DNA of 27,293 nucleotides from Campylobacterales bacterium. GTDB lineage: Bacteria; Campylobacterota; Campylobacteria; Campylobacterales; Arcobacteraceae. A program made the position numbers and the translations under genes. This document shows, piece after piece, positions 8,370 through 16,273 of the stretch (within the stretch, counting starts at the first letter, position 1; each line of letters begins with the position of its first letter). The notes under the pieces were generated by a model. That model saw only the letters and a list, made by a program, of their open reading frames with translations, made no database searches and was not told where the DNA came from. The stretch is taken from positions 1 to 27,293 of the forward strand of contig JAIELU010000231.1 in assembly GCA_019752775.1 (NCBI GenBank). The letters are read 5' to 3'.

Positions 8370-8392
8370 TAATTTATGTTATAATACCCAAA
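8370..8392. promoter_or_regulatory. Divergent promoter region greA / tcdA-like
   Basis: On the plus strand TATAAT at 8380-8385 is preceded by TGT (extended -10), predicting a start near 8392 and a 23-base leader for the gene at 8415. The same AT-rich core read on the minus strand gives TATTAT (8385-8380), which may serve greA. I see no -35 on either strand, as is usual in this phylum. Confidence 0.5.
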
Positions 8393-8414
8393 AACAAGTA
8401 AAAGAGAAGTTTAG

Positions 8415-9065
8415 ATGAAATATGACAGATCAAAAAAGCTATTTGGTGAGGATGTTTTTGAGAAATTCAAAGATGTTAAGCTAATACTTTTAGGAGTTGG
8501 TGGTGTTGGAAGTTTTGCTTTAGATGCACTTTATAACACTGGAATTAAAAATATCACAATAGTAGATTTTGATACATATGAGGAATCAAATTTAAATAGA
8601 CAAATGGGAAGTTTTGGGAATATTGGACGAATAAAAGTAGAAGCTTTAAAAGAAAAATATCCCGAAGTTACGCCTATTCATATAAAAATTACACCTGAAT
8701 GGATTGATAATTTTGATTTTTCATCTTATGATTATATTTTAGATGCAATTGATGATGTTAAACCAAAAGTTCATCTAATAAAAAAACATTTTACAAAGAT
8801 AATAAGCACAAGTGGTGGAGCAAAAAGAATTGATCCATCAAAAATAGAATATATCTCAATTTGGGATACTTATAATGACCCATTTATAAAAAAAATAAGA
8901 ACTGAATTAAAAGCACAAGGATTTAAGAAAAAATTCAAAGTAATTTTTTCATCTGAACTTCCAATATGCGTAGAAAAGGGAAGTTTTGAGGGAGTTACAG
9001 GAAGTTTCGGCTTAATGATGGCATCAGTAACTATTCAAAAATTGATGAATAAATTCCAAAAATAA
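8415..9065 (+). CDS. TcdA-like E1-type enzyme (tRNA t6A dehydratase family)
   Basis: ThiF/MoeB/E1-type ATP-dependent adenylating enzyme of 216 residues. The glycine-rich nucleotide loop GVGGVGS is at 27-33, an acidic strand end IVDFDTYE at about 49-56, the NLNRQ arginine finger at 59-63 and DAIDDVKPK at 110-118. STSGGAKRIDPSKIE, followed by a DPF..K.R.ELK segment, is the arrangement seen in TcdA (CsdL), which cyclises t6A37 to ct6A in tRNA. It lacks the Cys-x-x-Cys zinc sites of MoeB and is shorter than E. coli TcdA (268) at the N-terminus and in the central part. TcdA accepts help from a CsdE/SufE-type partner in E. coli; a SufE gene is present in this window, but no functional link is shown. 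Confidence 0.8.
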   Translation: MKYDRSKKLFGEDVFEKFKDVKLILLGVGGVGSFALDALYNTGIKNITIVDFDTYEESNLNRQMGSFGNIGRIKVEALKEKYPEVTPIHIKITPEWIDNFDFSSYDYILDAIDDVKPKVHLIKKHFTKIISTSGGAKRIDPSKIEYISIWDTYNDPFIKKIRTELKAQGFKKKFKVIFSSELPICVEKGSFEGVTGSFGLMMASVTIQKLMNKFQK

Positions 9066-9093
9066 CTTAAAGATACTCAAAGTTTAAAAGATA

Positions 9094-9122
9094 TATAATA
9101 ATTAACTTATACTTAAAAAAGG
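9094..9122 (+). promoter_or_regulatory. cheV promoter and ribosome binding site
   Basis: TATAAT at 9094-9099, without a clear -35, lies 30 bases before the cheV ATG, and AAGGA at about 9118-9122 has good spacing. The 63-base gap after the tcdA-like gene and this box suggest cheV has its own promoter. Confidence 0.5.
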
Positions 9123-9128
9123 ATTCTC

Positions 9129-10037
9129 ATGAGCGGTATTAGTGGTAGTGTTGAACAAATGACTCAAGGACATCTTAGAAATGTTCAACAATTAGCTGTA
9201 TTTTACACAGGTCACAGTAATATTTACGCAATCAATATAGCAAAAGTTAAAGCTTTTATAATTACTGAAGAAGTTGCTATAAACGATACTCCAAAAGATA
9301 CAGATGTAATAGCAGGAATTGCAACAATTAGGGGCGAGCCTGTAACTCTTATCAATCTTGATGCTTGGCTTGGTCTTCCTGCATTAGCTGTAAAAGATTA
9401 TAAATTAATTATATTTTGCGAATTTAATCATAAAAAAATAGGCTTTTTAGTAAAAGATATGCTTGATATTGTTGAAAAAACAACACAAGAATTAAGACAT
9501 ACAGAAGAAACAAATTCAAAAATAACATACACAACTTATGTAAGAGTAAATAATAAAGATGAACTTTGTACTGTATTTAATGCCGAGCAATTATTAAGAG
9601 ATATTCACTGGACAGATGATGGTTCTGATGAAATTAAAAAATATGTTGATGAAAAAATTCACTCAACTAAATTAGTTTTAGCAGCTGAAGATTCAGGAGT
9701 AGCAAGAGAAGTTTTAAGTTCATTCTTTGAAGAAACTGGTCTTGATTATGAAATTTATGCAAATGGAACACTTTTAATAAAAAGATTAGAAGAGTTAAAT
9801 CCTGATAAAATTGGAATGGTAATTACAGATATTGAAATGCCAGGAACGGATGGTTATCAAGTTGCTTCATTTATAAAAAATAATAAAAATTTATCTCACA
9901 TTCCAATAATTGTAAACTCTTCAATGACAACAGATGCAGTAAGAGGAAAAATGAATCAAGTTGGTGTTGAAGGGTTTGTTGGAAAAACTGATATATCAAA
10001 TCTATTTAAATTAACAAAAAAATTCTTACTAAGATAA
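9129..10037 (+). CDS. cheV: Chemotaxis coupling protein CheV (CheW-REC)
   Basis: Couples chemoreceptors to the CheA kinase and is itself a phosphate acceptor. It has 302 residues. The CheW-like domain covers about 20-160, with IAGIATIRGEPVTLINLDAWLG (61-82) as the usual core. The receiver domain covers about 180-300, with acidic pair Glu187-Asp188, phospho-acceptor Asp234 in VITDIEMPG, Ser264/Ser265 at the switch position and Lys286 in GFVGKTD, so the receiver is intact. CheV is typical of Campylobacterota. No other chemotaxis genes are adjacent. A strong hairpin terminates transcription right after the gene. Confidence 0.95.
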   Translation: MSGISGSVEQMTQGHLRNVQQLAVFYTGHSNIYAINIAKVKAFIITEEVAINDTPKDTDVIAGIATIRGEPVTLINLDAWLGLPALAVKDYKLIIFCEFNHKKIGFLVKDMLDIVEKTTQELRHTEETNSKITYTTYVRVNNKDELCTVFNAEQLLRDIHWTDDGSDEIKKYVDEKIHSTKLVLAAEDSGVAREVLSSFFEETGLDYEIYANGTLLIKRLEELNPDKIGMVITDIEMPGTDGYQVASFIKNNKNLSHIPIIVNSSMTTDAVRGKMNQVGVEGFVGKTDISNLFKLTKKFLLR

Positions 10038-10044
10038 ATTTTCA

Positions 10045-10071
10045 AATAAGATGAGATTTTCTCATCTTATT
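10045..10071. terminator. Bidirectional terminator between cheV and argH
   Basis: A perfect 12-base inverted repeat, AATAAGATGAGA (10045-10056) and its complement (10060-10071) with a 3-base loop, lies between two convergent genes. T-rich sequence follows on the plus side (TCTTTCT); on the minus strand the tract is weaker. Confidence 0.8.
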
Positions 10072-10081
10072 CTTTCTACTA

Positions 10082-11470
10082 CTATTTATTTAACCAATTT
10101 TTAAAAACTTCTATTTGACTTAATGTTTGACTTGTTGATGTTCCACCTAATGAAGTTCTTGCATTCATTGAGTTTCTTAAATCTAAAAACATTAAAATTT
10201 CTTCATTTATATCTTTTAATTCTTCATTTGAAGCTCTAATTTCATCAATGTTTAATTCACTAATATCTTTATTTAAATAATTCGCTTTTGAAACTACATC
10301 TTTAGTTAAATAATAAGCTGTTCTAAATGGCATATTTTGTTTAGTTACTAAATAATCTGCAAAATCAGTTGCGCTTAAATGCCCAATTTTACAAGCATTT
10401 TGCATTTTATCTACATTTACAATCATAGATTTGATAACTTCATTTAAAATAGAAATAGAAATTTCCATAGTTTTAACTGAATCAAAAACTCCCTCTTTAT
10501 CTTCTTGTGTGTCTTTATTGTATGCAAGTGGTAAACCTTTCATTACTGTTAAAAGTGAAATAAGATTTCCATAAACTCGTCCAGTTTTACCTCTTAAAAG
10601 TTCAGGAACATCTGGGTTTTTCTTTTGTGGCATGATTGAGCTTGTTGTTGCATATTCATCACTCATTCTTACAAATTGGAATTCATAAGATGACCATAAA
10701 ATAAGCTCTTCTGCAATTCTACTTATGTGCATCATTGCTGTACTTATATTAAATAAAATTTCTAAAGCAAAATCTCTATCTGAAACTGTATCCATAGCAT
10801 GTGAAGTTGGAGCTATGAATCCTAATTTTTGGGAAGTTGACTCTCTATTTATATTGTGTGGAGTTCCTGCAAGTGCGGCACTTCCTAATGGACAATAGTT
10901 ATTTCTTTCGTAAGAGCTTTCAAATCTTTCAAAATCTCTTTTAAACATATTTGCATAAGCTAATAAATGATAACCAAAATTAAGAGGTTGAGCATGTTGT
11001 AAGTGAGTCATCCCTGGAATTAGTGTAGTTGTGTGTTTTGATGCTACATCTACAAAAGTGTCAACAAGCTGTTTTAATTGTGCTTTTATACTTAATGATT
11101 TATCTTGAACATAAAGTCTAAAATCTGTTGCAACTTGGTCATTTCTACTTCTTGCTGTATGAAGTCTTTTTCCTGGTTCTCCTACAATTTCAGTAAGTCT
11201 TGTTTCAACTGCCATATGAATATCTTCAAAAGCAAGGGAAAATTTAAATTCACCACTTTCAATCTCATTTTTTACTTGTAAAAGTCCAGTTTCAATTGCT
11301 TTTTGCTCTTCAATAGTTAATATTCCTTGTTCTGCTAACATTTGTGAGTGAGCAATTGAACCTCTAATATCTTGTGCATAAAGTTCTTTATCAAACATTA
11401 TTGAAGCGTTAAATTCATCTAATATTTGTGCATTTGTGTTTTTTAAAATTTGATTGCTTTGATTTGCCAT
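10082..11470 (-). CDS. argH: Argininosuccinate lyase
   Basis: Last step of arginine synthesis: argininosuccinate to arginine and fumarate. It has 462 residues from ATG 11470-11468, preceded by AGGGA with normal spacing. An ATG 18 codons upstream would lie in the leader and overlap the promoter. Signature elements are HTARSRNDQ at 104-112, catalytic His159 in THLQHAQP and the mobile loop SSIMPQKKNPD at 277-287. All are intact. It appears to be transcribed alone from its own promoter. Confidence 0.96.
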   Translation of the reverse strand: MANQSNQILKNTNAQILDEFNASIMFDKELYAQDIRGSIAHSQMLAEQGILTIEEQKAIETGLLQVKNEIESGEFKFSLAFEDIHMAVETRLTEIVGEPGKRLHTARSRNDQVATDFRLYVQDKSLSIKAQLKQLVDTFVDVASKHTTTLIPGMTHLQHAQPLNFGYHLLAYANMFKRDFERFESSYERNNYCPLGSAALAGTPHNINRESTSQKLGFIAPTSHAMDTVSDRDFALEILFNISTAMMHISRIAEELILWSSYEFQFVRMSDEYATTSSIMPQKKNPDVPELLRGKTGRVYGNLISLLTVMKGLPLAYNKDTQEDKEGVFDSVKTMEISISILNEVIKSMIVNVDKMQNACKIGHLSATDFADYLVTKQNMPFRTAYYLTKDVVSKANYLNKDISELNIDEIRASNEELKDINEEILMFLDLRNSMNARTSLGGTSTSQTLSQIEVFKNWLNK

Positions 11471-11493
11471 TGATTTCCCTAAAATTATAATGT

Positions 11494-11518
11494 ACCTTAA
11501 AATTAAGGTCGCATTATA
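11494..11518 (-). promoter_or_regulatory. argH promoter with 16-base palindrome at the start point
   Basis: On the minus strand a TATAAT box (11518-11513), preceded by TGT (extended -10), predicts a transcript start near 11506. The perfect palindrome ACCTTAA-AA-TTAAGGT at 11494-11509 covers that start point, a classic place for a repressor. It does not resemble the E. coli ARG box. The promoter is well supported; the operator is inferred. Confidence 0.6.
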
Positions 11519-11530
11519 ACACAAGTGATA

Positions 11531-12799
11531 TTATTTAAACGCACTTAAATCCATAGGATTTGTTTTTGCAATTGCCGTATATTTTATAACAGCATTTAAA
11601 CAATTTATAAAAAATAAGATATTTGAAGCTAAAAATAAAACAGCAGCTACATAAATAAAACTATTTTGAAAGTAACTTAAAACAAAAAATATAATAGAAA
11701 TAAAATGTATAAAAAAATGAATTTTTATATATTTTTCATCGATAAACTCTCTAATTGTTGGTAGTTTAAAATAACCCTTAGAACTTAAGTGAAACCACGA
11801 TAAAAAAGGAATTATTTTGTATACCATTCCTTGTAAAAGTGAATACAAAAATCCAAAAGCAAAAACTATTGCCAAAATATAGCTTGATTCAAAAAAGTCA
11901 AATAGCCAAATAATCATTGCAATAATTAAAGAACTCAAAGAGAGTTTCCAATACCATAAAGTTGCATCAAAAACAGGTCTTCTTCTATTATTTAATGATT
12001 TTAAACCATAAAAAGAAAAACTTATCAGTAGCACTACAAAAGCCAATTTTAGTATTAAAAAGTTTATATCAAAATAGAAAAAAACAGCTGATATAAAAAG
12101 CAAAATAAATAAAATCAAAGGAGTTTTATTTTGAATAAATTTTGGAAAATCAAGTGCTACATAAAACATAGGAATTACTTGAAATGAAACACCCATAATG
12201 ATTAATAGTGCAAACCCAAATGAAGCAAATAATATATGTAAAAATACAAAAATATAATAGTTCTCCTCAAAATTTAGATTTATATGAGAAATTGCAAGAT
12301 ATAAACCAAAACATAAGGTTATTATTCCAGCAATACTAAATAATCTCATAGCTTTTACTGTTGAAGTTAAATATTTTACATTAAATAAAAGTTTTATACT
12401 TAAAATAAAAAAAGTCAAAAATGCAATTGATAAAAATAAAACTGCAAGATGAAGTAAAAATTTTATTCCTAAAATAAAAGAAAAACTCAAAAATAAAGTT
12501 CCTAGAACAAGACTACTATGAACGATATTCGCAAATAATTTTGGTTTTTTTATGACTGCACCTGCAAGAACTGGCATCATTTGTTGCATTGCTCCAAAAA
12601 TTATCATAGACAAAATTCCTAATGTAAATAGATGAATTAAACCTATTGCAAAATGTGAATATTGATTTGAAAGTTCATTAAAAGGGACAAAAAAGAAAAC
12701 AAAAGACATAAGTACTCCAAAAAAAGGAGCACTTAAAAAGAATCTAAAAGGTATATTTATAGGTGGTGCTTGATCTAGGCTTAAACCTTGATTGAACAT
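11531..12799 (-). CDS. NnrS / heme-copper-oxidase-like polytopic membrane protein
   Basis: Very hydrophobic protein of 422 residues with about twelve membrane segments. Conserved-looking motifs lie inside helices: HLFTLGILSMIIFGAMQQMMPVLAGA (H56, G69-P76), GVSFQVIPMF (G203-P210) and GMVYKIIPFLSWFHL (G324-H337). His49, His56, His94, His188 and His337 are possible heme or metal ligands. This pattern recalls NnrS, a nitric-oxide-stress membrane protein, and the threefold-symmetric core of oxidase subunit I. I cannot tell which family it formally belongs to. It starts three bases after the hemerythrin stop, so the two are one operon. That operon has an FNR/NnrR-type site, which supports a role in nitrosative or low-oxygen stress. 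Confidence 0.65.
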   Translation of the reverse strand: MFNQGLSLDQAPPINIPFRFFLSAPFFGVLMSFVFFFVPFNELSNQYSHFAIGLIHLFTLGILSMIIFGAMQQMMPVLAGAVIKKPKLFANIVHSSLVLGTLFLSFSFILGIKFLLHLAVLFLSIAFLTFFILSIKLLFNVKYLTSTVKAMRLFSIAGIITLCFGLYLAISHINLNFEENYYIFVFLHILFASFGFALLIIMGVSFQVIPMFYVALDFPKFIQNKTPLILFILLFISAVFFYFDINFLILKLAFVVLLISFSFYGLKSLNNRRRPVFDATLWYWKLSLSSLIIAMIIWLFDFFESSYILAIVFAFGFLYSLLQGMVYKIIPFLSWFHLSSKGYFKLPTIREFIDEKYIKIHFFIHFISIIFFVLSYFQNSFIYVAAVLFLASNILFFINCLNAVIKYTAIAKTNPMDLSAFK

Positions 12800-12802
12800 C
12801 TT

Positions 12803-13237
12803 TTATATAGCCTTCATATCTTCAATAACTTTTGAAACAAGTGAACCCAAATGCATATCAGCCATAGCATAAAGCATTTGTTCTTCTTTCATATTGTGTT
12901 GTTGCATTAACATCATAAGACTTTCGCTAACTCCAAAAAAATGATTTTTATCTTTTTTTTCTATATCAGCTTTTAAATCTTCTAATATATTTCTCATTTG
13001 AGAATGTTCCATTCTCATAATCATCGTAGGACCTTGCGTCATCCCTGTTACTTCTTCAAATGTAGGGAACATTACTGTTTCTTCCATAGCAAAGTGATGA
13101 GTTAAATCAGTTGAAAATTTTTCTAATTGTTTTTGAGATTCTTCCCAATCTTGAGAAGCAACTGCATTTTCTAAATTTGCAAATTCTGCATCACATGCTC
13201 TGTGATCACTTGTTAAAAATGATGAAATTGTATCCAT
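12803..13237 (-). CDS. Hemerythrin (HHE) domain protein
   Basis: Cytoplasmic di-iron four-helix protein of 144 residues. Candidate ligands in order: His12 (SDHR), His47/His48 with Glu52 (HHFAMEE), His78 (MEHSQM) and His114 with Glu118 (QHNMKEE), which is a complete HHE set. Related proteins bind oxygen or nitric oxide or, in the RIC/YtfE type, help repair iron-sulfur clusters. The Cys-rich N-terminal domain of YtfE is absent; only Cys15 is seen. AAGG lies eight bases before the ATG. Activation by an FNR/NnrR-type regulator is suggested by the site at 13295-13308. Confidence 0.88.
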   Translation of the reverse strand: MDTISSFLTSDHRACDAEFANLENAVASQDWEESQKQLEKFSTDLTHHFAMEETVMFPTFEEVTGMTQGPTMIMRMEHSQMRNILEDLKADIEKKDKNHFFGVSESLMMLMQQHNMKEEQMLYAMADMHLGSLVSKVIEDMKAI

Positions 13238-13259
13238 GTTATTTACCTTATAATATATT

Positions 13260-13308
13260 TTTCTGTATTGTAGGTAAACCTAAACTATTTTTTATTGATA
13301 CCAATCAA
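13260..13308 (-). promoter_or_regulatory. FNR/NnrR-type class II promoter of the hemerythrin operon
   Basis: TTGATACCAATCAA at 13295-13308 is a perfect match to the FNR/DNR/NnrR consensus TTGAT-N4-ATCAA. On the minus strand TACAAT at 13272-13267 predicts a start near 13260. The centre of the site (13301.5) is then at -41.5, the standard class II activator position. The site overlaps the last codons and the stop of the upstream CBS gene. A second small palindrome AGGT-TT-ACCT lies between the two elements. Confidence 0.75.
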
Positions 13309-13937
13309 GACCAAAGCTGAAATTGTGGAATATGTGAAACTGCTTTTATAATATCAGTTTTAGAAACAATTCCTATTAAAATACCACTTTCATCAACAAT
13401 AGGAATAGCATGTAATTTAAAATCAATCATTACTTTTGAAACGCTTCTTATATCTGTAAAAGGATCTGCTGTAATAATCTGAGGCAAATGTATATCTTCA
13501 ATTTTTCTTTCTAAAACATTTTGTGGATTTTCTAAATCATCCATTAAAAGGTTTAAAATAATTTTTTTATCTATTGTTCCAATAATTCTTTTTCCAAATG
13601 AAACAACAGGAAGTAAACCAACTTTATACTCTTTCAAAACATCATATGCATCTTTAACTGAAGATTTTTCATCAATATAAATACAATTTTTTGTCATAAT
13701 ATCTTTAACTTGATAAATAATTTCAGAAGTATCAATATTTGCCATTTTTTTATAAGTATTTATAGCTTCTTTTTTTGTTTCTTTGTCTTGTTTATTTAAA
13801 AGATTATCAAAATTTTGTATAGTTCCCTCATCTGCGTTAAATCTACTTGCTTGGATATTTTCAATATTATTTAGACTATACAAATTGTCAACTGTGCTTC
13901 TAAATCCAACACTTCCTTTATTGTATATTGCAAACAT
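13305..13937 (-). CDS. Tandem CBS-domain protein
   Basis: Protein of 210 residues. Two CBS domains lie in the C-terminal two thirds: about 78-137 (VKDIMTKNCIYIDEKSSVKD onwards) and about 148-205 (LPQIITADPFTDIRSVSKVM, then AIPIVDESGILIGIVSKTDI). Such pairs form Bateman modules that bind adenosine nucleotides. Residues 1-70 are not a domain I recognise and resemble a flexible, Asn-rich tail like those of small regulatory CBS proteins. No enzymatic domain is fused, so it probably acts as a sensor or partner. AAGGAG lies six bases before the ATG. It has its own promoter downstream of the nifSU terminator. Confidence 0.85.
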   Translation of the reverse strand: MFAIYNKGSVGFRSTVDNLYSLNNIENIQASRFNADEGTIQNFDNLLNKQDKETKKEAINTYKKMANIDTSEIIYQVKDIMTKNCIYIDEKSSVKDAYDVLKEYKVGLLPVVSFGKRIIGTIDKKIILNLLMDDLENPQNVLERKIEDIHLPQIITADPFTDIRSVSKVMIDFKLHAIPIVDESGILIGIVSKTDIIKAVSHIPQFQLWS

Positions 13938-13964
13938 TTGTATCTCCTTAATATTGTTTTATTC

Positions 13965-14007
13965 ATTTTATAACAAAATATCTTCATTTATAGAATTTTA
14001 CTCTATA
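13965..14007 (-). promoter_or_regulatory. Promoter of the CBS-domain gene with TATAGA dyad
   Basis: On the minus strand TATAAA, preceded by TGT, lies at about 13970-13965. Upstream, at 13989-14007, is an inverted repeat TATAGA-N7-TCTATA near the -35 position that could bind a regulator. The dyad abuts the nifSU terminator, so part of the symmetry may be chance in A/T-rich DNA. Confidence 0.35.
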
Positions 14008-14040
14008 AAAAAAGGCTCATACAAACTGCATGAACCTTTT
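14006..14040 (-). terminator. Rho-independent terminator of nifS-nifU
   Basis: On the minus strand AAAAGG-T-TCAT pairs with ATGA-G-CCTTTT (one G-U wobble) around a 9-base loop and is followed by a run of seven T. It lies 23 bases after the nifU stop. Confidence 0.8.
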
Positions 14041-14062
14041 AAATATTTTTAATCTTTAAAAA

Positions 14063-15043
14063 TTAAATTGGTAGAACTCTTATATTCTCATCAATTTTTT
14101 GTTGTAACACTGATTCGATTGCATATAGTGTCCCTGAACTTCCAGACGAACATCCAGAGCATGAACCTAAGTATCTAATGTATAAATCAAAATGTGGTAA
14201 GTTTTCTTTAATATCTATAATTTCCATATTTCCACCATCCATTACAAGCATTGGTCTGATATCTGAATCAAGAACAGAATCAATTGCTTTTATTCTTTGA
14301 ACTAATGTCATTTTTTCAAATGATAATGTTCCAGCGGCACTTGCATCTGCTGCTGATTTCATTTTTTCTTCTGCCATTTCAGCTCTAACATCTGCTAAAA
14401 TATCTACTAAATAAATGTCTTTTTCTTCATGTCCACCAGGTCTTATACATGATTTACAAAATGCACCAGCTTTTGTATAATCTGTAATTTGTTCAACTGT
14501 TGTTAAGTCATTTATTCTAATAACTTCTCTAATTGTACCTAATGAAACCCTTGCACATTCACAAACAATTACTTCTGTTTCAAAAGATTCCATATCAACA
14601 CCTTTGTACTCAGCTGCTGCTTTTTTGATAACATCATAAGCCATTACTGAACAATGCATTTTTTGAGGTGGAACAGCTGGTGTATTTGCATTATCTCTTA
14701 ACGCAAATTCAACATCAATATTTGTAATTTTAACTGCTTCATCAACTTTTTTCCCAATACAAAGCTCAGCCATAACATCAGAAGATGCAATTGCAGTACC
14801 ACAACCAAAAGATTTAAATTTTGATTCTAAGATTACATCTGTTTCTTCATTAACAGCCCAATATAATCTTACTGCATCACCACATGATTCAGCTCCAAAA
14901 TCTGCAACAATTAGTTTTGCTCCAAGTTCAGCTGCTCTTTCTTCTGTGATTTCACCTTGGTGTTTTGGGTTATTCATTCTATTTACAACTTGATTTGAGT
15001 ATTCATCCCAAATAGATCCGCTAATTAAACTATTTTTTGCCAT
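14063..15043 (-). CDS. nifU: NifU, three-domain iron-sulfur scaffold
   Basis: Scaffold on which clusters are built from NifS-derived sulfur before transfer to targets such as Nth. It has 326 residues in the full nitrogen-fixation-type layout. The IscU-like domain (about 10-140) has Cys54, Cys81 and Cys131. The central permanent [2Fe-2S] domain (about 158-202) has Cys161-x-Cys163 and Cys196-x2-Cys199. The C-terminal Nfu domain (about 250-322) has Cys295-x2-Cys298. No nitrogenase genes are near. In Campylobacter and Helicobacter this NifU/NifS pair is the housekeeping system, and that role fits here. It lies 33 bases downstream of nifS. Confidence 0.95.
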   Translation of the reverse strand: MAKNSLISGSIWDEYSNQVVNRMNNPKHQGEITEERAAELGAKLIVADFGAESCGDAVRLYWAVNEETDVILESKFKSFGCGTAIASSDVMAELCIGKKVDEAVKITNIDVEFALRDNANTPAVPPQKMHCSVMAYDVIKKAAAEYKGVDMESFETEVIVCECARVSLGTIREVIRINDLTTVEQITDYTKAGAFCKSCIRPGGHEEKDIYLVDILADVRAEMAEEKMKSAADASAAGTLSFEKMTLVQRIKAIDSVLDSDIRPMLVMDGGNMEIIDIKENLPHFDLYIRYLGSCSGCSSGSSGTLYAIESVLQQKIDENIRVLPI

Positions 15044-15076
15044 AAAAATTTTCCTTTATTTATTATTCATTTTTTA

Positions 15077-16273
15077 TTATAAACTAGACTTATGACACGA
15101 TGGTGTATAAGCGTAAGAACTTGAGATTCCTCTTAATCTTGTAACTGCATTTTTAATAACATTAATTGCATAATCTATTTGCTCTTCTGTATTAAATCTA
15201 CTCAAAGAAAATCTAACCCCTGTATGTGCTAATTCACTATCACTTCCAAATGCATTCATAACTGGATTTGCTTCTAAATCTTCACTTGCACATGCACTTC
15301 CAGTACTTGCACCAATTCCATTTTGATTTAAATCCCAAAGCATTGACTCACCCTCAACTCCTCTAAAAGAAATTAAAGTTGTGTTTGGAGTTCTATTATC
15401 TTTTCCTCCAATTACCACAGTTTCAGGTAGTTCTAAAATTGCATTTTCTAATTTATCTCTTAATTTGCTTACATGATTTTTTTCATAAGCAATTGCCATA
15501 GTTGAAGTTGCTAATTTCATAGCCCAACCCATTCCAACCATTGAAGCTACGTCCACCGTTCCAGCTCTTAAACCACCCATTTGTTCACCACCGTGTAAAA
15601 GAGGAGTTAGTCCAAAACCTTTTCTTATATATAATCCACCAACACCTTTTGGTCCATGGAATTTATGAGCTGAAAAAGATAAATAATCTACATTACAATC
15701 TTGAACATCAACAGTAACTTTTCCAATAGCCTGAGTGGCATCTGTATGAAAAGGAACTCCAAATTCTTTACAAATAGCTCCAATTTCTTTAATTGGGAAA
15801 ATTTTTCCTGTTTCATTATTTGCCCACATAATAGTTACAAGAGCTGTATCTTCTTTTATAAAATCTCTTACTAAACTAGCCTCTAAAACCCCATCTTCAT
15901 TTACTGGAAGATAAGTTACAGCTACACCTTGAGATTCTAAAAATTTACATGTTGCTGTAATTGCTGGATGTTCAACTTCACTTGTAATGATATGTTTTTT
16001 ATCACCATTTAAAATTTTATCTATCCAAATACCTTTTATAACTGTATTATTACTTTCTGTTGCATTTGCAGTGATGATAACATCATCTTCATCTGCTGCA
16101 TTGATTCCCGCATATAAAAAATTCAAAGCTTCAACCATTTTTGGATGAGTTCCTGAACCAAATTTATGTAAAGAATTTGGGTTTCCATAAATATCACAAA
16201 AAAATGGTTTCATTTCCTCATAAACTTTAGGGTCTACTACCGTTGTTGCATTATTATCTAAATAAACTTCCAT
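15077..16273 (-). CDS. nifS: Cysteine desulfurase NifS (group I)
   Basis: PLP enzyme that takes sulfur from cysteine and passes it as a persulfide to NifU. It has 398 residues. His102 is in SEVEHPAI, the PLP-binding Lys204 in SFSAHKFHGPKG and the catalytic Cys328 in the flexible loop TGSACASEDLEANPVM, whose length marks group I (NifS/IscS). This contrasts with the group II SufS across the intergenic region. The start has AGGA seven bases upstream. It is the first gene of nifS-nifU, transcribed divergently from the suf genes. Confidence 0.96.
   Translation of the reverse strand: MEVYLDNNATTVVDPKVYEEMKPFFCDIYGNPNSLHKFGSGTHPKMVEALNFLYAGINAADEDDVIITANATESNNTVIKGIWIDKILNGDKKHIITSEVEHPAITATCKFLESQGVAVTYLPVNEDGVLEASLVRDFIKEDTALVTIMWANNETGKIFPIKEIGAICKEFGVPFHTDATQAIGKVTVDVQDCNVDYLSFSAHKFHGPKGVGGLYIRKGFGLTPLLHGGEQMGGLRAGTVDVASMVGMGWAMKLATSTMAIAYEKNHVSKLRDKLENAILELPETVVIGGKDNRTPNTTLISFRGVEGESMLWDLNQNGIGASTGSACASEDLEANPVMNAFGSDSELAHTGVRFSLSRFNTEEQIDYAINVIKNAVTRLRGISSSYAYTPSCHKSSL

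Noticed and set aside
8415..9065. ThiF-family protein as MoeB or ThiF of cofactor synthesis
   Set aside because: No Cys-x-x-Cys zinc pairs and no moa or thi genes nearby; the SGGAKRIDPSKI and DPF..K.R.EL segments fit TcdA better.
13305..13937. CBS protein as an IMP dehydrogenase or magnesium channel fragment
   Set aside because: No catalytic or membrane part is present, and it has a normal start, stop and ribosome site.
13783..14052. Plus-strand open frame over the CBS gene start and nifSU terminator
   Set aside because: Overlaps the CBS coding region, its promoter and a terminator; no Shine-Dalgarno.
14063..16273. nifU-nifS as part of a nitrogen fixation cluster
   Set aside because: No nitrogenase or cofactor genes in the window; the pair serves general cluster assembly in this phylum.
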